Source: Sulfurovum sp.
GTDB taxonomy: Bacteria; Campylobacterota; Campylobacteria; Campylobacterales; Sulfurovaceae
Assembly: GCA_030949725.1 (NCBI GenBank)
Contig: JAUZSE010000011.1
Span: forward strand, 1-64,000
Reading direction: 5' to 3'
Length of the DNA: 64,000 bases
The stretch's first letter is position 1. Each line of letters begins with the position of its first letter. The notes under the pieces were generated by a model. The model made no database searches and was not told the origin of the DNA. It was given only the letters and a program-made list of their open reading frames with translations. A program made the position numbers and the translations under genes. Below are positions 12,831 to 25,011 of the stretch, one piece after another.

Positions 12831-13145
12831 ATGAAAAAATTATTTAAACTCATAGACGAAAAAAAACATGAAGACCGTGTACTTGAAGCAGTCAAAAATG
12901 AGATACGTAAGTATATAAAACGTGAAAAGAAGAAAAAACTTGAAGATCCAAAAACAACCTATTGGGACTTTGATTGTAAGATAGGTGCATCTGCGGATAT
13001 GGCAAAAGTGATAGAATTTGATGCCCTTATCAAAGCACTTGATGGCGTAAAAGCCATGGGTGTGACAGAATGTTATGTTGAAATATTGGCAAAAGTAGTT
13101 GAGAAACCAGTCAAAGAAGAACTTACTGGTGATGAAGAAGCATAA
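12831..13145 (+). CDS. Small conserved protein, DUF6172-like
   Basis: MKKLFKLIDEKKHEDRVLEAVKNEIRKYIKREKKKKL..YWDFDCKIG; directly downstream of rhlE. Confidence 0.55.
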   Translation: MKKLFKLIDEKKHEDRVLEAVKNEIRKYIKREKKKKLEDPKTTYWDFDCKIGASADMAKVIEFDALIKALDGVKAMGVTECYVEILAKVVEKPVKEELTGDEEA

Positions 13146-13171
13146 AACAAGTTTATAAAGAAGGGTAATAT

Positions 13172-14203
13172 ATGAAAGATACTAGGAAAAAGAAAGTGTT
13201 GGTAGGTATGAGTGGGGGTGTTGATTCTACAGTGACATCCATACTTTTACAAAAAGAGGGTTATGAGGTAGAAGGTGTGTATATGAAACTTCATCATAAA
13301 CCAGGCTACCATGAAGAGAACTTCACTAAAGCACAAAGAGTCGCCGAATACTTGGGTGTCAAAGTACACTTTCTTGATCTTAGTGCAGAGTTTAAGGACA
13401 ATGTTTATAACTATTTTGTTGAAGGTTACAAGGAAGGTCTTACTCCAAATCCTTGTGTGATGTGTAACAGAACCATCAAATTTGGAAAGATGGTGGAATT
13501 TGCAGACAGTATTGGTGCAGACCATGTGGCTACGGGACATTACATTAAGTGTGATGGTGAGTTTATCTATGCGGCAAAAGATGCAAATAAAGATCAGAGT
13601 TATTTTCTTTGTGAAGTCAAAAAAGAGGTACTCCCACGGCTTCTCTTCCCTCTTGGCACATGGATAAAACCAGATGTCAAAGCCTATGCTGCCAACATAG
13701 AAGTACTTCAAGACTTCGCTACGCAAGCCGAAAGTTCTGAAATATGTTTTGTAGAAAATACTTATGATGAGGTATTGGCAAAACATATGGAGATAGATAT
13801 ACCAGGTGATGTACTTGACACAGAAGGTAATGTGGTAGGGTCTCATAAAGGCTATATGCATTATACAGTAGGAAAACGTAGAGGTTTCACCGTTGATGGA
13901 GCACATGACCCACATTTTGTACTCCAAATTAATGCAAAGAGCAATGAGATAGTCGTAGGTACAAAAGAGAAACTTGAAAAAAATGAATTTGAAGTTAAGC
14001 AGATAAATCTTTTTGAAGAATTAACAGAATTTGACTGTATGGTAAAAGTGCGTTATCGTACAGCAGCAGTACCTTGTCATGTGCTTATCGAAAATGGACG
14101 TGCTAAAGTTACACTTAAAGAACCAGTCTTTGGACTTGCCAAGGGACAGATCGCTGCTTTCTATGAGGAAGATAAACTATTGGGTGGTGGAGTGATATGT
14201 TAA
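13172..14203 (+). CDS. mnmA: tRNA 2-thiouridylase MnmA
   Basis: [49 protein letters not shown]. Confidence 0.96.
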   Translation: MKDTRKKKVLVGMSGGVDSTVTSILLQKEGYEVEGVYMKLHHKPGYHEENFTKAQRVAEYLGVKVHFLDLSAEFKDNVYNYFVEGYKEGLTPNPCVMCNRTIKFGKMVEFADSIGADHVATGHYIKCDGEFIYAAKDANKDQSYFLCEVKKEVLPRLLFPLGTWIKPDVKAYAANIEVLQDFATQAESSEICFVENTYDEVLAKHMEIDIPGDVLDTEGNVVGSHKGYMHYTVGKRRGFTVDGAHDPHFVLQINAKSNEIVVGTKEKLEKNEFEVKQINLFEELTEFDCMVKVRYRTAAVPCHVLIENGRAKVTLKEPVFGLAKGQIAAFYEEDKLLGGGVIC

Positions 14204-14290
14204 ATCACTCTCTTTCTAAATAACCATTAATAAATAATTCTTTGTTCATCAAATATTCCTACTAAGTAATAATAATTGTCAAAAACGTGT

Positions 14291-16153
14291 CTATTCTTCT
14301 ATATAATTCTTCAACTTACGCCCAACCTTAGGGTGTTTAAGCTTTTTGATGGCAGAAGACTCTATTTGTCTTACTCTTTCACGTGTAACGCTAAGTTCTT
14401 TACCAATCTCTTCAAGTGTTCTATCACTTTCATCTTCAAGAAGACCAAAACGCATACGAATGACGGCTTTTTCTCTTTCGTTGAGTTGGTCAAGGACTTC
14501 ATCAATTTGGTTATTTAGATCATCTTTGAGTACCACATCGGTTGGACTTAAAGTCGTTTTGTCTTCAATGAAGTCTCCAAATCTACCATCATCTTCATCC
14601 CCAACAGGTGTTTCAAGAGAAACTGGTTCTTTTGTGATTTTGATAACATTTTTGACTTTATCTACAGAAAGACCTACTTCTTCTGCAATAGTATCTAGGT
14701 CTGGCTCTTTACCTTCTTCTTGAAGGTGTTTTCTGATGATCTTATTGATACGGTTGATCGTCTCTATCATATGAATAGGGATACGAATCGTACGTGCTTG
14801 ATCTGCAATGGCACGGGAGATAGCTTGACGTATCCACCATGTAGCATAAGTAGAAAACTTATATCCTTTTTCATACTCAAATTTATCGACTGCTTTCATA
14901 AGACCGATGTTACCTTCTTGAATGAGGTCAAGGAAAGGAAGACCTCTGTTGGTGTAACGTTTAGCGATAGATACAACCAGTCTAAGGTTAGACTTTGCCA
15001 TACGCGTTTTGGCTATTTCTGATTTGACTTTACCATGGCGTATTTGTCCTAGTATCTCTTGTAATTTTTCTTCAGAGAGGTCAAAACTACCTTTGCTCGC
15101 CTCCCTTGTCTCAAACAATTTCTTGATCTCAACATAAGTACTTACCATAGTGGTTTCTGGTGCGACATCAATGATGTCATCTTTGTCCATATTGATGATA
15201 TTGGCAAGGAGTTTTTGGTGGTTTTCTTTGAGCATATCATTAAAAAGTGGTAGTTTGTATTCTAGTCTTTTTAATTCTCTATCGAAACTATCATCACTTT
15301 TGAGTGCCGTTTCCATAGCTTTAACCAGTTCATTGATGAGTTTTGAAGTAGGTCCTAGGTTGAGCAGTGCTGATTTTAGCAATTCTTTTTTAAAGGCAAT
15401 TTTAAGACGTTCATGGGTTATTTTGACAGGATCAGTCTCTGTTTCCATAAAGATATCAAGATCATCACGTGCTTTCATCCACTCTTTTTTGGCTTTTTCA
15501 AGCTGTTTAAAGCTATCAACCACTTGTTTTACTCTTTTGTCGTCTTTGGGTACACCTTTTGTTTTGGGAGTGTCACTAGCCACATCATCAGCGGATTCAT
15601 CTTTTTCTACTTTTTCATCTTCAAAACTTTTGAAAAGTTCTTTTACCCTTCTTTCTCTGTTGAGTAAAGGTTCTTTATAGTTGATAATATACCCAATGAG
15701 GTAAGGAACAGAACAAATAGCATCAATAATAATGTCTTCACCTTCTTCAATTCGCATAGAAAGATCAACTTCTTCTTCTTTTGTAAGTAGAGGGATTTTA
15801 CCCATTTCGCGTAAGTACATTCTTACAGGAGAATCAGAACGGCTCCACTCTAAGAGTTCTTTTTCTTTATGTAGATCAAATTCATCTTCCGTATCGCTCT
15901 CTAAGAGCTTTTTTCTTGCATCGGCACGTTTTTTTACTTCTTTTGCCGCAAGTATTTCTGCATATTCGGAAGCAGAATAAATTTCTATTTTTGTATCGGT
16001 TGAGAATTTGTAGATTTTTTTTGCTTGTGCAGCAGTAGGTTGCTTGGTGAATTCTTTTGCAATATTTTCAAATGTGATTGCATCACCTTTTTTCTTAGAC
16101 TTAAATAATGTCTCTATACTTTTCATACTGTTCATACTGTCTTTTGTTGCCAT
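14291..16153 (-). CDS. rpoD: RNA polymerase primary sigma factor RpoD
   Basis: [56 protein letters not shown]-term LKNYIEE. Confidence 0.97.
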   Translation of the reverse strand: MATKDSMNSMKSIETLFKSKKKGDAITFENIAKEFTKQPTAAQAKKIYKFSTDTKIEIYSASEYAEILAAKEVKKRADARKKLLESDTEDEFDLHKEKELLEWSRSDSPVRMYLREMGKIPLLTKEEEVDLSMRIEEGEDIIIDAICSVPYLIGYIINYKEPLLNRERRVKELFKSFEDEKVEKDESADDVASDTPKTKGVPKDDKRVKQVVDSFKQLEKAKKEWMKARDDLDIFMETETDPVKITHERLKIAFKKELLKSALLNLGPTSKLINELVKAMETALKSDDSFDRELKRLEYKLPLFNDMLKENHQKLLANIINMDKDDIIDVAPETTMVSTYVEIKKLFETREASKGSFDLSEEKLQEILGQIRHGKVKSEIAKTRMAKSNLRLVVSIAKRYTNRGLPFLDLIQEGNIGLMKAVDKFEYEKGYKFSTYATWWIRQAISRAIADQARTIRIPIHMIETINRINKIIRKHLQEEGKEPDLDTIAEEVGLSVDKVKNVIKITKEPVSLETPVGDEDDGRFGDFIEDKTTLSPTDVVLKDDLNNQIDEVLDQLNEREKAVIRMRFGLLEDESDRTLEEIGKELSVTRERVRQIESSAIKKLKHPKVGRKLKNYIEE

Positions 16154-16307
16154 GCTTATCCTTGATAATGTGAGAGAAGACCTCAGTTGTAATTAAGGTG
16201 GATTATACCGAAATTGTATTAGATTTGAGTGTAAAATTTGGTAATTTTTACTTTTTTAGTTATAATCGCGAAAACATATTAGGCTTTAAAGGTCTTAATT
16301 AAAAGGA

Positions 16308-16808
16308 ATGATTTTGCAAGGTAAAGTTTGGAAATTTGGTGACAATGTCGATACGGATCTGATTATAGCTGCAAGATATCTTAATACGAGTGAGCCATCT
16401 GAGTTGGCAAAACATGTGATGGAAGATGCAGACCCTGAGTTTGTTTCTAAGATGAGTGCGGGTGATATTATCGTTGCGGGTGAAAACTTTGGTTGTGGTT
16501 CAAGTCGTGAACATGCTCCCATAGCACTTAAAGCCGCAGGTGTATCTGCTATTATCGCACCTACGTTTGCACGTATTTTTTATAGAAATGCCTTCAACAT
16601 GGGGCTTCCGATCTTTGAGTTGGAAGAAGCAATAGAGATTGATGAGGGTGATACAGTAAGGGTAGATATGGATGCAGGAGAAGTCATCAATGTTTCTCAA
16701 GCCAAAACCTATAAGTTTGCACCTATCCCTGAATTTATGCAAGAGTTGGTAGATGCAGGTGGACTCATAGCGTTCGCAAAAAAAGAACTAGAAGCAAAGG
16801 TAAAATAG
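16308..16808 (+). CDS. leuD: 3-isopropylmalate dehydratase small subunit
   Basis: [29 protein letters not shown]. Confidence 0.93.
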   Translation: MILQGKVWKFGDNVDTDLIIAARYLNTSEPSELAKHVMEDADPEFVSKMSAGDIIVAGENFGCGSSREHAPIALKAAGVSAIIAPTFARIFYRNAFNMGLPIFELEEAIEIDEGDTVRVDMDAGEVINVSQAKTYKFAPIPEFMQELVDAGGLIAFAKKELEAKVK

Positions 16809-16809
16809 T

Positions 16810-17880
16810 ATGGGTAAAAGTTATAGAATTGGCGTGATTAAAGGTGATGGAATTGGTCCTGAGATTATAGATGAAGCTACAAAAGTACTTGATGCAGTCT
16901 CTGTGACACAAGGATTTAATCTTAAATATGAAGAGATGTTACTCGGTGGTGCTGCCATAGATGAGACAGGTGTTCCTTTGCCTGATGAAACTATACGTTG
17001 TGTTAAAAAATGTGATGCAGTGCTTTTTGGTGCCATTGGTGGACCAAAATGGGATAAACTTGAAAGACATTTACGTCCAGAGACAGGATTGCTGGGACTA
17101 CGTAAAGAGATGGGAACATTTGCAAATCTTAGACCAGCCACAGTCTTTGATGAATTGGTAAATGCGTCAAGTCTAAAACCTGAGGTAATCAAGGGTGTAG
17201 ACATTATGGTAGTACGTGAACTTACAGGTGGGATTTACTTCGGTGAGCCAAGAGAACTTCAAGCAGATAAAGCATTTAACACTATGATTTATACAAGAGA
17301 AGAAGTTGTACGTATCGCAGTGGTTGCCTTTGATATCGCAATGAAGCGTAAAAAACGTCTTTGTTCTGTAGACAAAGCCAATGTTCTTGAAGTCAGCCAG
17401 TTTTGGAGAGAGATCGTAGAAGAAGTAGCCAAAGATTACCCTGAAGTTGAGCTTTCTCATATGTATGTAGATAATGCTGCGATGCAACTCATCCGTGATC
17501 CCAAACAATTTGACGTGATTTTGACAGGAAATATCTTTGGAGATATTTTGTCAGACGCAGCCTCTATGCTTTCTGGTTCTATCGGTCTTTTACCAAGTGC
17601 TAGTACAGGTAAAGGTGTAGGGTTGTTTGAACCAATCCACGGTTCGGCACCAGACATTGCAGGGCAGGGGATTGCTAACCCTTTAGCGACAATATCCAGT
17701 GCTAGTATGATGCTTCGTTATGCTTTAGGTGAACATGAAGCAGCGGACAAAATAGACAACGCCATTAAAAAAGCACTCTCTGAAGGTTACCGTACAGGTG
17801 ACATTGGTGATTATGATGCCAAAGAAATCTGTACTTGTACAGAAATGGGTGACATCATCGCTGAGTATGCCAGTAAATAA
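16810..17880 (+). CDS. leuB: 3-isopropylmalate dehydrogenase
   Basis: [46 protein letters not shown]. Confidence 0.96.
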   Translation: MGKSYRIGVIKGDGIGPEIIDEATKVLDAVSVTQGFNLKYEEMLLGGAAIDETGVPLPDETIRCVKKCDAVLFGAIGGPKWDKLERHLRPETGLLGLRKEMGTFANLRPATVFDELVNASSLKPEVIKGVDIMVVRELTGGIYFGEPRELQADKAFNTMIYTREEVVRIAVVAFDIAMKRKKRLCSVDKANVLEVSQFWREIVEEVAKDYPEVELSHMYVDNAAMQLIRDPKQFDVILTGNIFGDILSDAASMLSGSIGLLPSASTGKGVGLFEPIHGSAPDIAGQGIANPLATISSASMMLRYALGEHEAADKIDNAIKKALSEGYRTGDIGDYDAKEICTCTEMGDIIAEYASK

Positions 17881-17886
17881 GACATC

Positions 17887-19078
17887 TTGCAAAATTCATT
17901 GGAAGTGATGGCTTTAGCCTCACCAATGGTGGGAGTAAACTCTCCACTTCCACATTTCTTTTCTCAAACAGACCCTTCCACACTTCAACATATCAAAGCT
18001 GTTACTGATTATTTGACACAAACCTATGGTGCTAAATGTTATGTGGTTGGTGGTGCTGTACGTGACCGTCTTTTGGGTGTGGCATGTAAGGACTATGACA
18101 TTGAATGTTTTGGTATCTGCGTAGAAGATTTTGAATTGGCGATGGAGCATTTGGGTGCTTTAGGTGTAGGTAAAAAATTTTTTGTCTATAAATATCATGA
18201 TTTAGATATAGCATTGCCTCGCAAAGAGAAAAAAGTTGCAACAGGACATCGTGGCTTTGAAGTGAGTCTTGCGACAGAAGAGAAAGAAGCATCAAAAAGA
18301 AGAGATTTTACGGTCAATGCGTTGATGTATGATATACAAAATGAAGAGATACTTGATTTTTGGGATGGATTAAAAGATTTAGAAGAGAAAGTGCTACGTG
18401 TGGTAGATGAGAAGTCTTTTAGAGAAGACAGTTTACGGGTATTACGTGCTATGCAGTTTACGGCACGTTTTGGTTTTAAGATAGAAAAAAAGAGTTGTCT
18501 TATATGTCAGAGTATTGCACTTGATGATTTACCCAAAGAACGACTATTTTTAGAGTTTGAGAAGATGTTCAATGGTAGATATTTACACTATGGGCTATAT
18601 TATCTATTTGTCTTAGGCATAGCCAGATAAACTTTTTGATGAAGAGATAGATAAAAAAATATTTATTGAATTGGGACTAAAACTACAAAAAAATCAAAAA
18701 AACTTTTTGCCTACACTCAGACCTTATTATTTCCTCTTTATTGCTAGAGATTATTTCAAGATTGAGAGTCAAGTAATTTTAGATAGATTGGCAGTACCAA
18801 ACCGTTATACTAAAAAAATAGAAAGACCTGCACTACCTAAAAATATTTCTGCATCTTTTATAGCAAGACTATCACTCAAAGAGGGCATCAAAGAATATGT
18901 AGGTAATTATAGTACTAAAGTAATCACTTTGGCAGAATACTTAGAGGTATGGGATAAGCCTTTTGACAGAGGTGTGACACCTACGCAGTTAATAGCTGAG
19001 GGCTTTGAGGGTAAGGCTTTGGGTGATGAACTTGAGAAGCGTACGCAAGAGAAGATAAATAGATTGAAAGAAAAATAG
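17887..19078 (+). CDS. CCA tRNA nucleotidyltransferase / poly(A) polymerase family (frameshift near 18625-18640)
   Basis: CYVVGGAVRDRLLGVACKDYDIECFG; RRDFTVNALMYD; C-terminal half continues in another frame. Confidence 0.88.
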
Positions 19079-19112
19079 GTATAATCTTACAATAATAACA
19101 ACTAGGGTTAAA

Positions 19113-19949
19113 ATGGAAAAAAGAGCAAGGGTTTTAATAGACTGTGAAGATGGCAAAGGCTTGGTGTATAAAATCTCTAAGGTTTTTTATGACAGAGATT
19201 TGAATATAGATAATAACCGTGAATTTGTAGACAAAGAACATGCACGATTTTTTATGCGTACTGTGGTGACAGGTTTATTTGACACAGAAGAGTTACTTGA
19301 AGCACTCAAAGCCATTACACCAGTAGATGCACATATTAGAGTGATAGAACCTAAAGATAAAAAGATTATATTGATGGTGACCAAAGAATCCCATGCCTTA
19401 GGTGATATACTTATACGTCATGCAGATGCTGCGTTGGGTGCTAAGATAGAGTGCGTGATAGGAAACCATGATACTTTAGAGACACTTGTACGTCGTTTTG
19501 ATATTCCTTTTTTTTATATCCCTGCGAATGATATGAGTAGAGAAGCACATGAAACGCGTGTGATGCAATGTATCAATGAGTTTGAATTTGACTATATCGT
19601 GTTAGCCAAATACATGCGTATACTCACCTCTACTTTTGTGAAAGCTTATCCGCAAAAGATTATCAATATTCATCACTCTTTCTTACCTGCATTCATAGGT
19701 GCAAACCCGTATAAACAAGCATACGAGAGAGGTGTCAAAATCATCGGTGCCACAGCACATTATGTCACAGATGATTTGGATGAAGGGCCTATTATCGCAC
19801 AAGATGTCATACCTGTAAACCACCGTCTGACATGGAGAGATATGCAAAGAGCAGGGCGTGATGGTGAGAAGATAGTGCTTTCACGTGCTTTGGCACTTGT
19901 CTTAAACGATAGAGTCTTTGTCAATGGCAATAAAACGATCATATTTTAA
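19113..19949 (+). CDS. purU: Formyltetrahydrofolate deformylase
   Basis: N-term ACT domain; IINIHHSFLPAFIGANPYKQAYERGVKIIGATAHYVTDDLDEGPII. Confidence 0.95.
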   Translation: MEKRARVLIDCEDGKGLVYKISKVFYDRDLNIDNNREFVDKEHARFFMRTVVTGLFDTEELLEALKAITPVDAHIRVIEPKDKKIILMVTKESHALGDILIRHADAALGAKIECVIGNHDTLETLVRRFDIPFFYIPANDMSREAHETRVMQCINEFEFDYIVLAKYMRILTSTFVKAYPQKIINIHHSFLPAFIGANPYKQAYERGVKIIGATAHYVTDDLDEGPIIAQDVIPVNHRLTWRDMQRAGRDGEKIVLSRALALVLNDRVFVNGNKTIIF

Positions 19950-19963
19950 AAAGAAGGATATAA

Positions 19964-20455
19964 ATGTTTAATATAGTACTTGTAGAACCACAAATCCCAC
20001 CTAATACAGGAACTATAGGTCGCCTATGCGTAAACCTTGGAGCAACACTACATCTAGTAGAGCCTCTAGGCTTTGACATAGATGATAAGGCAGTCAAACG
20101 AGCAGGTCTTGACTATTGGAAAGAGCTAGACTTGGTTATCTGGGAGAGTTTTGATGCATTTTTGGAAAAGCATCCTATAGATACAAAGACGTATCTAGCC
20201 ACAACAAAAACAGACAATCTTTACTTCAATGCAGCATTTAAAAAAGATGACTATATTTTATTTGGTTCTGAAACCAAAGGTCTTGATGAAAAAGTGTTGC
20301 TTGCCAATCCTGAACAGTGCATTACCATACCTATGGGTGGGAAAGGTAGAAGTCTAAACCTTGGTGTCTCTGTAGGTATTGTGATTTATGATGCTTTGCG
20401 TCAAAACTATGATGGCTTTGAGAAAATTACCATCGCCAATACTTTGGAAGATTAA
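19964..20455 (+). CDS. trmL: tRNA (cytidine(34)-2'-O)-methyltransferase
   Basis: MFNIVLVEPQIPPNTGTIGRLCVNLGATLHLVEPLGF; IPMGGKGRSLNLGVSVGIVIYDALRQ. Confidence 0.93.
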   Translation: MFNIVLVEPQIPPNTGTIGRLCVNLGATLHLVEPLGFDIDDKAVKRAGLDYWKELDLVIWESFDAFLEKHPIDTKTYLATTKTDNLYFNAAFKKDDYILFGSETKGLDEKVLLANPEQCITIPMGGKGRSLNLGVSVGIVIYDALRQNYDGFEKITIANTLED

Positions 20456-20456
20456 G

Positions 20457-20618
20457 ATGTCATTTGGAGATATTTTATATATTATCGCTATATTTTTATT
20501 TGCTTATATCACTTTTGGTATAGTGAGAGGATACTTTAAAGCTAAGTTTGATGATGAAGGTAGACGTATAGATATGATAGAGGATGAGGACAAAGGGAAG
20601 AAAGAGAAACAGGACTAA
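20457..20618 (+). CDS. Small single-pass membrane protein, hypothetical
   Basis: In-frame ATG at 20457; MSFGDILYIIAIFLFAYITFGIVRGYFKAKFDDEGRR, between trmL and glyS. Confidence 0.5.
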   Translation: MSFGDILYIIAIFLFAYITFGIVRGYFKAKFDDEGRRIDMIEDEDKGKKEKQD

Positions 20619-20678
20619 CCCCCTCTTTACCAACTCTTAGGTAAAATAATAGCTATTATACTACTAGGAAACCCTGCC

Positions 20679-22727
20679 ATGACACAAGCATTACTCATCG
20701 AAATAGGTGTAGAAGAACTCCCTGCTATACCACTACTTAAAATCGTAACCAACATAGAAAAATATTGGGCTAAACTACTCGAAGCATATAAACTCTCTTG
20801 TACCTTTGAGTTTATATATACGCCTAGAAGATTAGTACTCAAACATGCAGCCATGCCTATGAGCCAAGAAGATGCTACGGTAGAGTTTTTTGGACCTCCT
20901 TTGGCAGCGGCACTTAAAGAGGGTGTGCCAACTAAGGCAGCAGAAGGCTTTGCACGTAAATGTGGTGTAGACTTTGAAGCTTTGGGGCGTGGTGAGAAGA
21001 ATGGTAAGGAAGTACTGTATTTTAAAAAAGAAGAAAAAGGTGCTTTGTCTACTTCTTTACTGCAAGAGATGTTAGAAAAGTGGATTGGGTCTATGTCTTT
21101 TGGAAAGATGATGCGTTGGGGCGATAGGTCTGATGAATTTGTAAGACCTATACGTTGGTTACAAGTAAGAATGGATGATGATTCTGTTGATGTTGAACTT
21201 TTTGGCGTGAAGTCAGGTATCCAAACTTATGTACATCGTATGGTGAGTTATGATGGGGTAGATGTAAGACATATAAGTGAGTATGAAAGTATATTGGCAG
21301 AGGGTGCGGTGATGTTGGAGCCTAAGCAAAGAGAGTCTATCATCTTGGCAGAATTTGATGCTTTGGAGTCTAGGCATAATATTATCATAGAAAGAGATAG
21401 ATCACTTCTAGCTGAGGTAGTGGCTATCACTGAGAACCCCAAAGCACTTGTAGGGACTTTTGATAAACTGTTCTTAGATCTTCCACCTGAAGTGATTATC
21501 ACCTCTATGAAAGAACATCAGCGTTACTTTCCTGTATTTGAAAAGGGAAAGATAGCCAATAAGTTTGTAGTCGTGAGCAATGCCTACACTAAGGACTATT
21601 CAAAAGTAGTAGAGGGGAATGAACGTGTACTCAAACCACGTTTGGCAGATGGTCTTTTCTTTTATCAAAATGACTTGAAAAATGGACTTTCTACTGATGG
21701 TCTTGAAAAGGTACAATTTATTGATGGTTTGGGTACACTAGCAGATAAAATCAAAAGAGAAAAGAACATTGCTATAAGATTGTTGGCTCTTTATATGAAC
21801 AAAATAGAATCTGAAACAGGTCAAAGCTCTGCTGCACTTGAAAAGGCAATGGATAGAGCAATAAACCTTGCAAAAGCAGATCTTATGTCTGAAATGGTGT
21901 ATGAGTTTACAGAGCTTCAAGGGCTTATGGGATACTACTATGCCAAAGCACTAGGAGAAGAAGCGTTGGTTTATAATGCTATCAAAGAACAGTATATGCC
22001 TGTAGGTGAGGGTGCAGACCTTCCCAACTCTATCTTCTCTTCTATCGTCTCTATGTCTGCCAAACTGGATACACTTTTTGGACTCTTTTCTGTAGGGCGT
22101 ATACCTACAGGATCCAAAGATCCATTTGCATTGCGTCGTGCAGTCAATGGCATTGTCCGTATGGTGATTAGCTATGATTTGGTATTTGATATAGATGACA
22201 TCATTACGATACTCAAAGAGAACTATACTGACTTTGATACGCACTTACTTTCTGAGTTTATCATCGAACGTATCAACAAATCTCTTGATGCCAACCCCTC
22301 TGTAATCGCAGCTGTTTTAGCCAGTGGAGAAAGAGACATCAATGAGATAGCCAAAAAAGTAGAAGCCCTCAATGAAATCGTCTCCTCAGATATTTTTAAA
22401 GAGCAGTTCTCTACCTTTAAACGCGTAGCAAACATTTCTAAAGATGTCAATCTCGATGGGAATCTAAGCATAGACATTTCACTCTTCAAAGAAGATGCCG
22501 AAGTCACACTTTACAATGCATACGAAAAAGTACTCAATGCCCAATACACTAACTACAAAGAAGAACTAGAAGCACTCTTTGGTCTCAAACGTGAGTTAGA
22601 TGCGTATTTTGATGACGTGATGGTAAATACCGAAGATGAAGCATTGAAAAACAATCGTCTCAATACCATTGGGTCTGTGTATAAGACTTTTAAGGGTGTT
22701 GCGGATATAAAAGAGATTACGGTTTAG
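20679..22727 (+). CDS. glyS: Glycyl-tRNA synthetase beta subunit
   Basis: LLIEIGVEELPA, ITSMKEHQRYFPVFE, GSKDPFALRRAVNGI. Confidence 0.96.
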   Translation: MTQALLIEIGVEELPAIPLLKIVTNIEKYWAKLLEAYKLSCTFEFIYTPRRLVLKHAAMPMSQEDATVEFFGPPLAAALKEGVPTKAAEGFARKCGVDFEALGRGEKNGKEVLYFKKEEKGALSTSLLQEMLEKWIGSMSFGKMMRWGDRSDEFVRPIRWLQVRMDDDSVDVELFGVKSGIQTYVHRMVSYDGVDVRHISEYESILAEGAVMLEPKQRESIILAEFDALESRHNIIIERDRSLLAEVVAITENPKALVGTFDKLFLDLPPEVIITSMKEHQRYFPVFEKGKIANKFVVVSNAYTKDYSKVVEGNERVLKPRLADGLFFYQNDLKNGLSTDGLEKVQFIDGLGTLADKIKREKNIAIRLLALYMNKIESETGQSSAALEKAMDRAINLAKADLMSEMVYEFTELQGLMGYYYAKALGEEALVYNAIKEQYMPVGEGADLPNSIFSSIVSMSAKLDTLFGLFSVGRIPTGSKDPFALRRAVNGIVRMVISYDLVFDIDDIITILKENYTDFDTHLLSEFIIERINKSLDANPSVIAAVLASGERDINEIAKKVEALNEIVSSDIFKEQFSTFKRVANISKDVNLDGNLSIDISLFKEDAEVTLYNAYEKVLNAQYTNYKEELEALFGLKRELDAYFDDVMVNTEDEALKNNRLNTIGSVYKTFKGVADIKEITV

Positions 22728-22773
22728 GTATGGCGTTAGTAGGGTGTTGTGTCCTCACAACACCGATGATACT

Positions 22774-24345
22774 TTAATCCCTAGCATAAGGCTTCAAAGT
22801 ACTCAGTCTTTTATCAACCAACCCACGACCAATGGTAAAATGATACAGTGTTTGAAACTGATTGGTTTGAAGTCCTATAGTATCATGTAAAATATCATCT
22901 AAAAAACATCCAATGCCAGTAGCTGATAAATGTAGAGAGGTTGTTTCTAGGTATAACTGTTGTCCTATGGCACCACATTCCCAATAGAGTTCTTTATATC
23001 TTGATGCACCAAATTCTTTTATTTGTGCTGTAAATTGGGCTAACATGCCTAAGGTAAATGCTCCATTACTTGCGATTTCTTGATTACAAGATATGGTTTG
23101 TGAGATAACTTTCATATCAGCATTTTGAAGTTTATATAGTTGTCCTGCTTTAGTATCTACTCTCTCCCAAAGAAACTCTTCTTTGAGTAAACGTTTGAGT
23201 TCTTCTTTATGTGCATCATTTCTGATTAAGATGTAGAGTCCTGAGTCTATCTCTTCTACACTATGGACAAATATAACCAAGTGAATAGGTGAGTTGTTTG
23301 ATTTGATAGAACCTAAAATCGTTTCAAACTCGTTTTTACTAATGGTACAGTTCTCTTTATTCATCACTTGTGCAGACCTTCTACCCAAAACGACATTTTT
23401 GGCTAAGCTAGAGATTTTTCGATAAGGGTTCTCTTCATAGGTATCAATTTTAAATTGTTTATTCTCTAAATCATCACTTAAAGTGGCATCTTCAATCTTC
23501 TCTAAGATGTCCCACTTGTGCCAGTTAAGACTTAATTGATTTGCTTTTCCTGCGTAAGACTCTTCCAAAGCATTTTGTAAAGTATTGATATTTATATCGG
23601 TAGTTTTTATCTCGTCATCTAAAGTGACGAGTAATAACATATCTGAAAGTTCTCTCTCCTCAGGCACATATCTATGTGCTTGATCAAAACCTATGAGACT
23701 TTGAAGCTCTGTATCTTTGGTGCTGATCACTTCTATCTTCCATCCTAAGATTAAAGCAGATACTTCTAAGGCTTTGAGTGCATGACCACAATCAAGTTGC
23801 GTATATCTCCAAGACCGTTCACCATATTTCCAAGCTTCTCGCCAAACGATAGAAGATAAAGAGACTAAAAAACTATTGTGAGGTAACTCTAAATTACTAG
23901 TTGTTTTAGAGAGTAATTCAAGTTGATGATCAAGTGGGGCATAGTGATGAAGACCATCTGCTATGCCTTCTATGTCTTTAGCTATGATATAAGCTTCACT
24001 GGGTTGTAAATTACCACTTGAAGCATTACATCTTAAAGCCCAAGATTGTCCGTCAAATTCTTTGATGGCTGCGAGTCCTAGGGAAAACTGAAAAAATTGA
24101 GATACACTTTCCAAACATAAAGGAGCGACTACTTTTGCTTCTTGTGCTTGTGTAAATATCTGACTGTATTCCAAACTTTTATTTTCAAAAGAAAGAGGTA
24201 AGATCGTTTTTTGCGACTCTGAGTAACTACGATACGGGTTCGGCTGTGTCGCCCAATCCATATATCCTAAAGACTTAGCATAGCGTAGTGGTGCGTGTTT
24301 TGTTTCATTGTGATAGGTATAAACCATTTGTGTATTTTTATTCAT
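22774..24345 (-). CDS. SagB/ThcOx-type nitroreductase-fold dehydrogenase, two-domain
   Basis: ALRCNASSGNLQPSEAYIIA ... LGRRSAQVM ... LYWECGAIGQQLYLETTSLHLSATGIGCFLDD. Confidence 0.8.
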   Translation of the reverse strand: MNKNTQMVYTYHNETKHAPLRYAKSLGYMDWATQPNPYRSYSESQKTILPLSFENKSLEYSQIFTQAQEAKVVAPLCLESVSQFFQFSLGLAAIKEFDGQSWALRCNASSGNLQPSEAYIIAKDIEGIADGLHHYAPLDHQLELLSKTTSNLELPHNSFLVSLSSIVWREAWKYGERSWRYTQLDCGHALKALEVSALILGWKIEVISTKDTELQSLIGFDQAHRYVPEERELSDMLLLVTLDDEIKTTDININTLQNALEESYAGKANQLSLNWHKWDILEKIEDATLSDDLENKQFKIDTYEENPYRKISSLAKNVVLGRRSAQVMNKENCTISKNEFETILGSIKSNNSPIHLVIFVHSVEEIDSGLYILIRNDAHKEELKRLLKEEFLWERVDTKAGQLYKLQNADMKVISQTISCNQEIASNGAFTLGMLAQFTAQIKEFGASRYKELYWECGAIGQQLYLETTSLHLSATGIGCFLDDILHDTIGLQTNQFQTLYHFTIGRGLVDKRLSTLKPYARD

Positions 24346-24445
24346 GGCTTATAGTAGCTGATAATTCTAAAGGTCTATATATGAGCATAAGTTAATAGTG
24401 CTATGATGCTAACAAAAACTAACTCATATTCAAAAGGAAACACTT

Positions 24446-24988
24446 ATGTATATAGAGATGAAACAAAAAGACATCAGAGTCTTAAAAGAGAAGCTTTGGT
24501 TGATGAACGACAAAAAGTGTCCAGTGCTAGGTAAAGCTATGCCCTTAGAGAAAATGGTACTAGACCATGCACACAAAAGAAACGATGAAGCGTACTCCCC
24601 AACCAAAGGTGTGGTGAGAGAAGCACTAGACAAAAGAGCCAATGCCATTTTGGGTAAAGTAGAAAATGCGTTGAAGCGAACGGGTTTGGGCTATGAAGAA
24701 GATTTTGATTTTCCTACATTTTTAAGGAATGCGGCTGACTATTTTGAGAGAGGTGCTTATGTGGATGAGCAGGGTGATATGTATGTGCATCCTAGCGAAG
24801 TACCCAAAGTACCAAATGTCAGTAAGAGTCACTACAACAAGCTCGCAAAGTTGTACGATAAAGAGCCCTTTGTTCCCACAAGAAAAGGACAACAAAAAAA
24901 GCCTATGCCAAAGTATCCAGCAAGTAAGAAACTTACCAAGGGTCTTAAAACGTTGTTTGAGAAGTACGAACTCTCTCCATATAATTAA
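24446..24988 (+). CDS. Recombination endonuclease VII-like (T4 gp49-type) protein
   Basis: CPVLGKAMPLEKMVLDHAHKRNDEAYSPTKGVVREALDKRANAILGKVENALKR. Confidence 0.6.
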   Translation: MYIEMKQKDIRVLKEKLWLMNDKKCPVLGKAMPLEKMVLDHAHKRNDEAYSPTKGVVREALDKRANAILGKVENALKRTGLGYEEDFDFPTFLRNAADYFERGAYVDEQGDMYVHPSEVPKVPNVSKSHYNKLAKLYDKEPFVPTRKGQQKKPMPKYPASKKLTKGLKTLFEKYELSPYN

Positions 24989-25011
24989 ATACAAACTAAA
25001 GGAGTACACAA

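Noticed and set aside
13247-13927. Long minus-strand ORF opposite mnmA (226 aa)
   Set aside because: Shadow ORF with no domain-like content; antisense to a clear MnmA coding sequence.
15150-15680. Plus-strand ORFs (176 aa, 84 aa) opposite rpoD
   Set aside because: Ser/Leu-rich antisense shadow of RpoD codons; no independent support.
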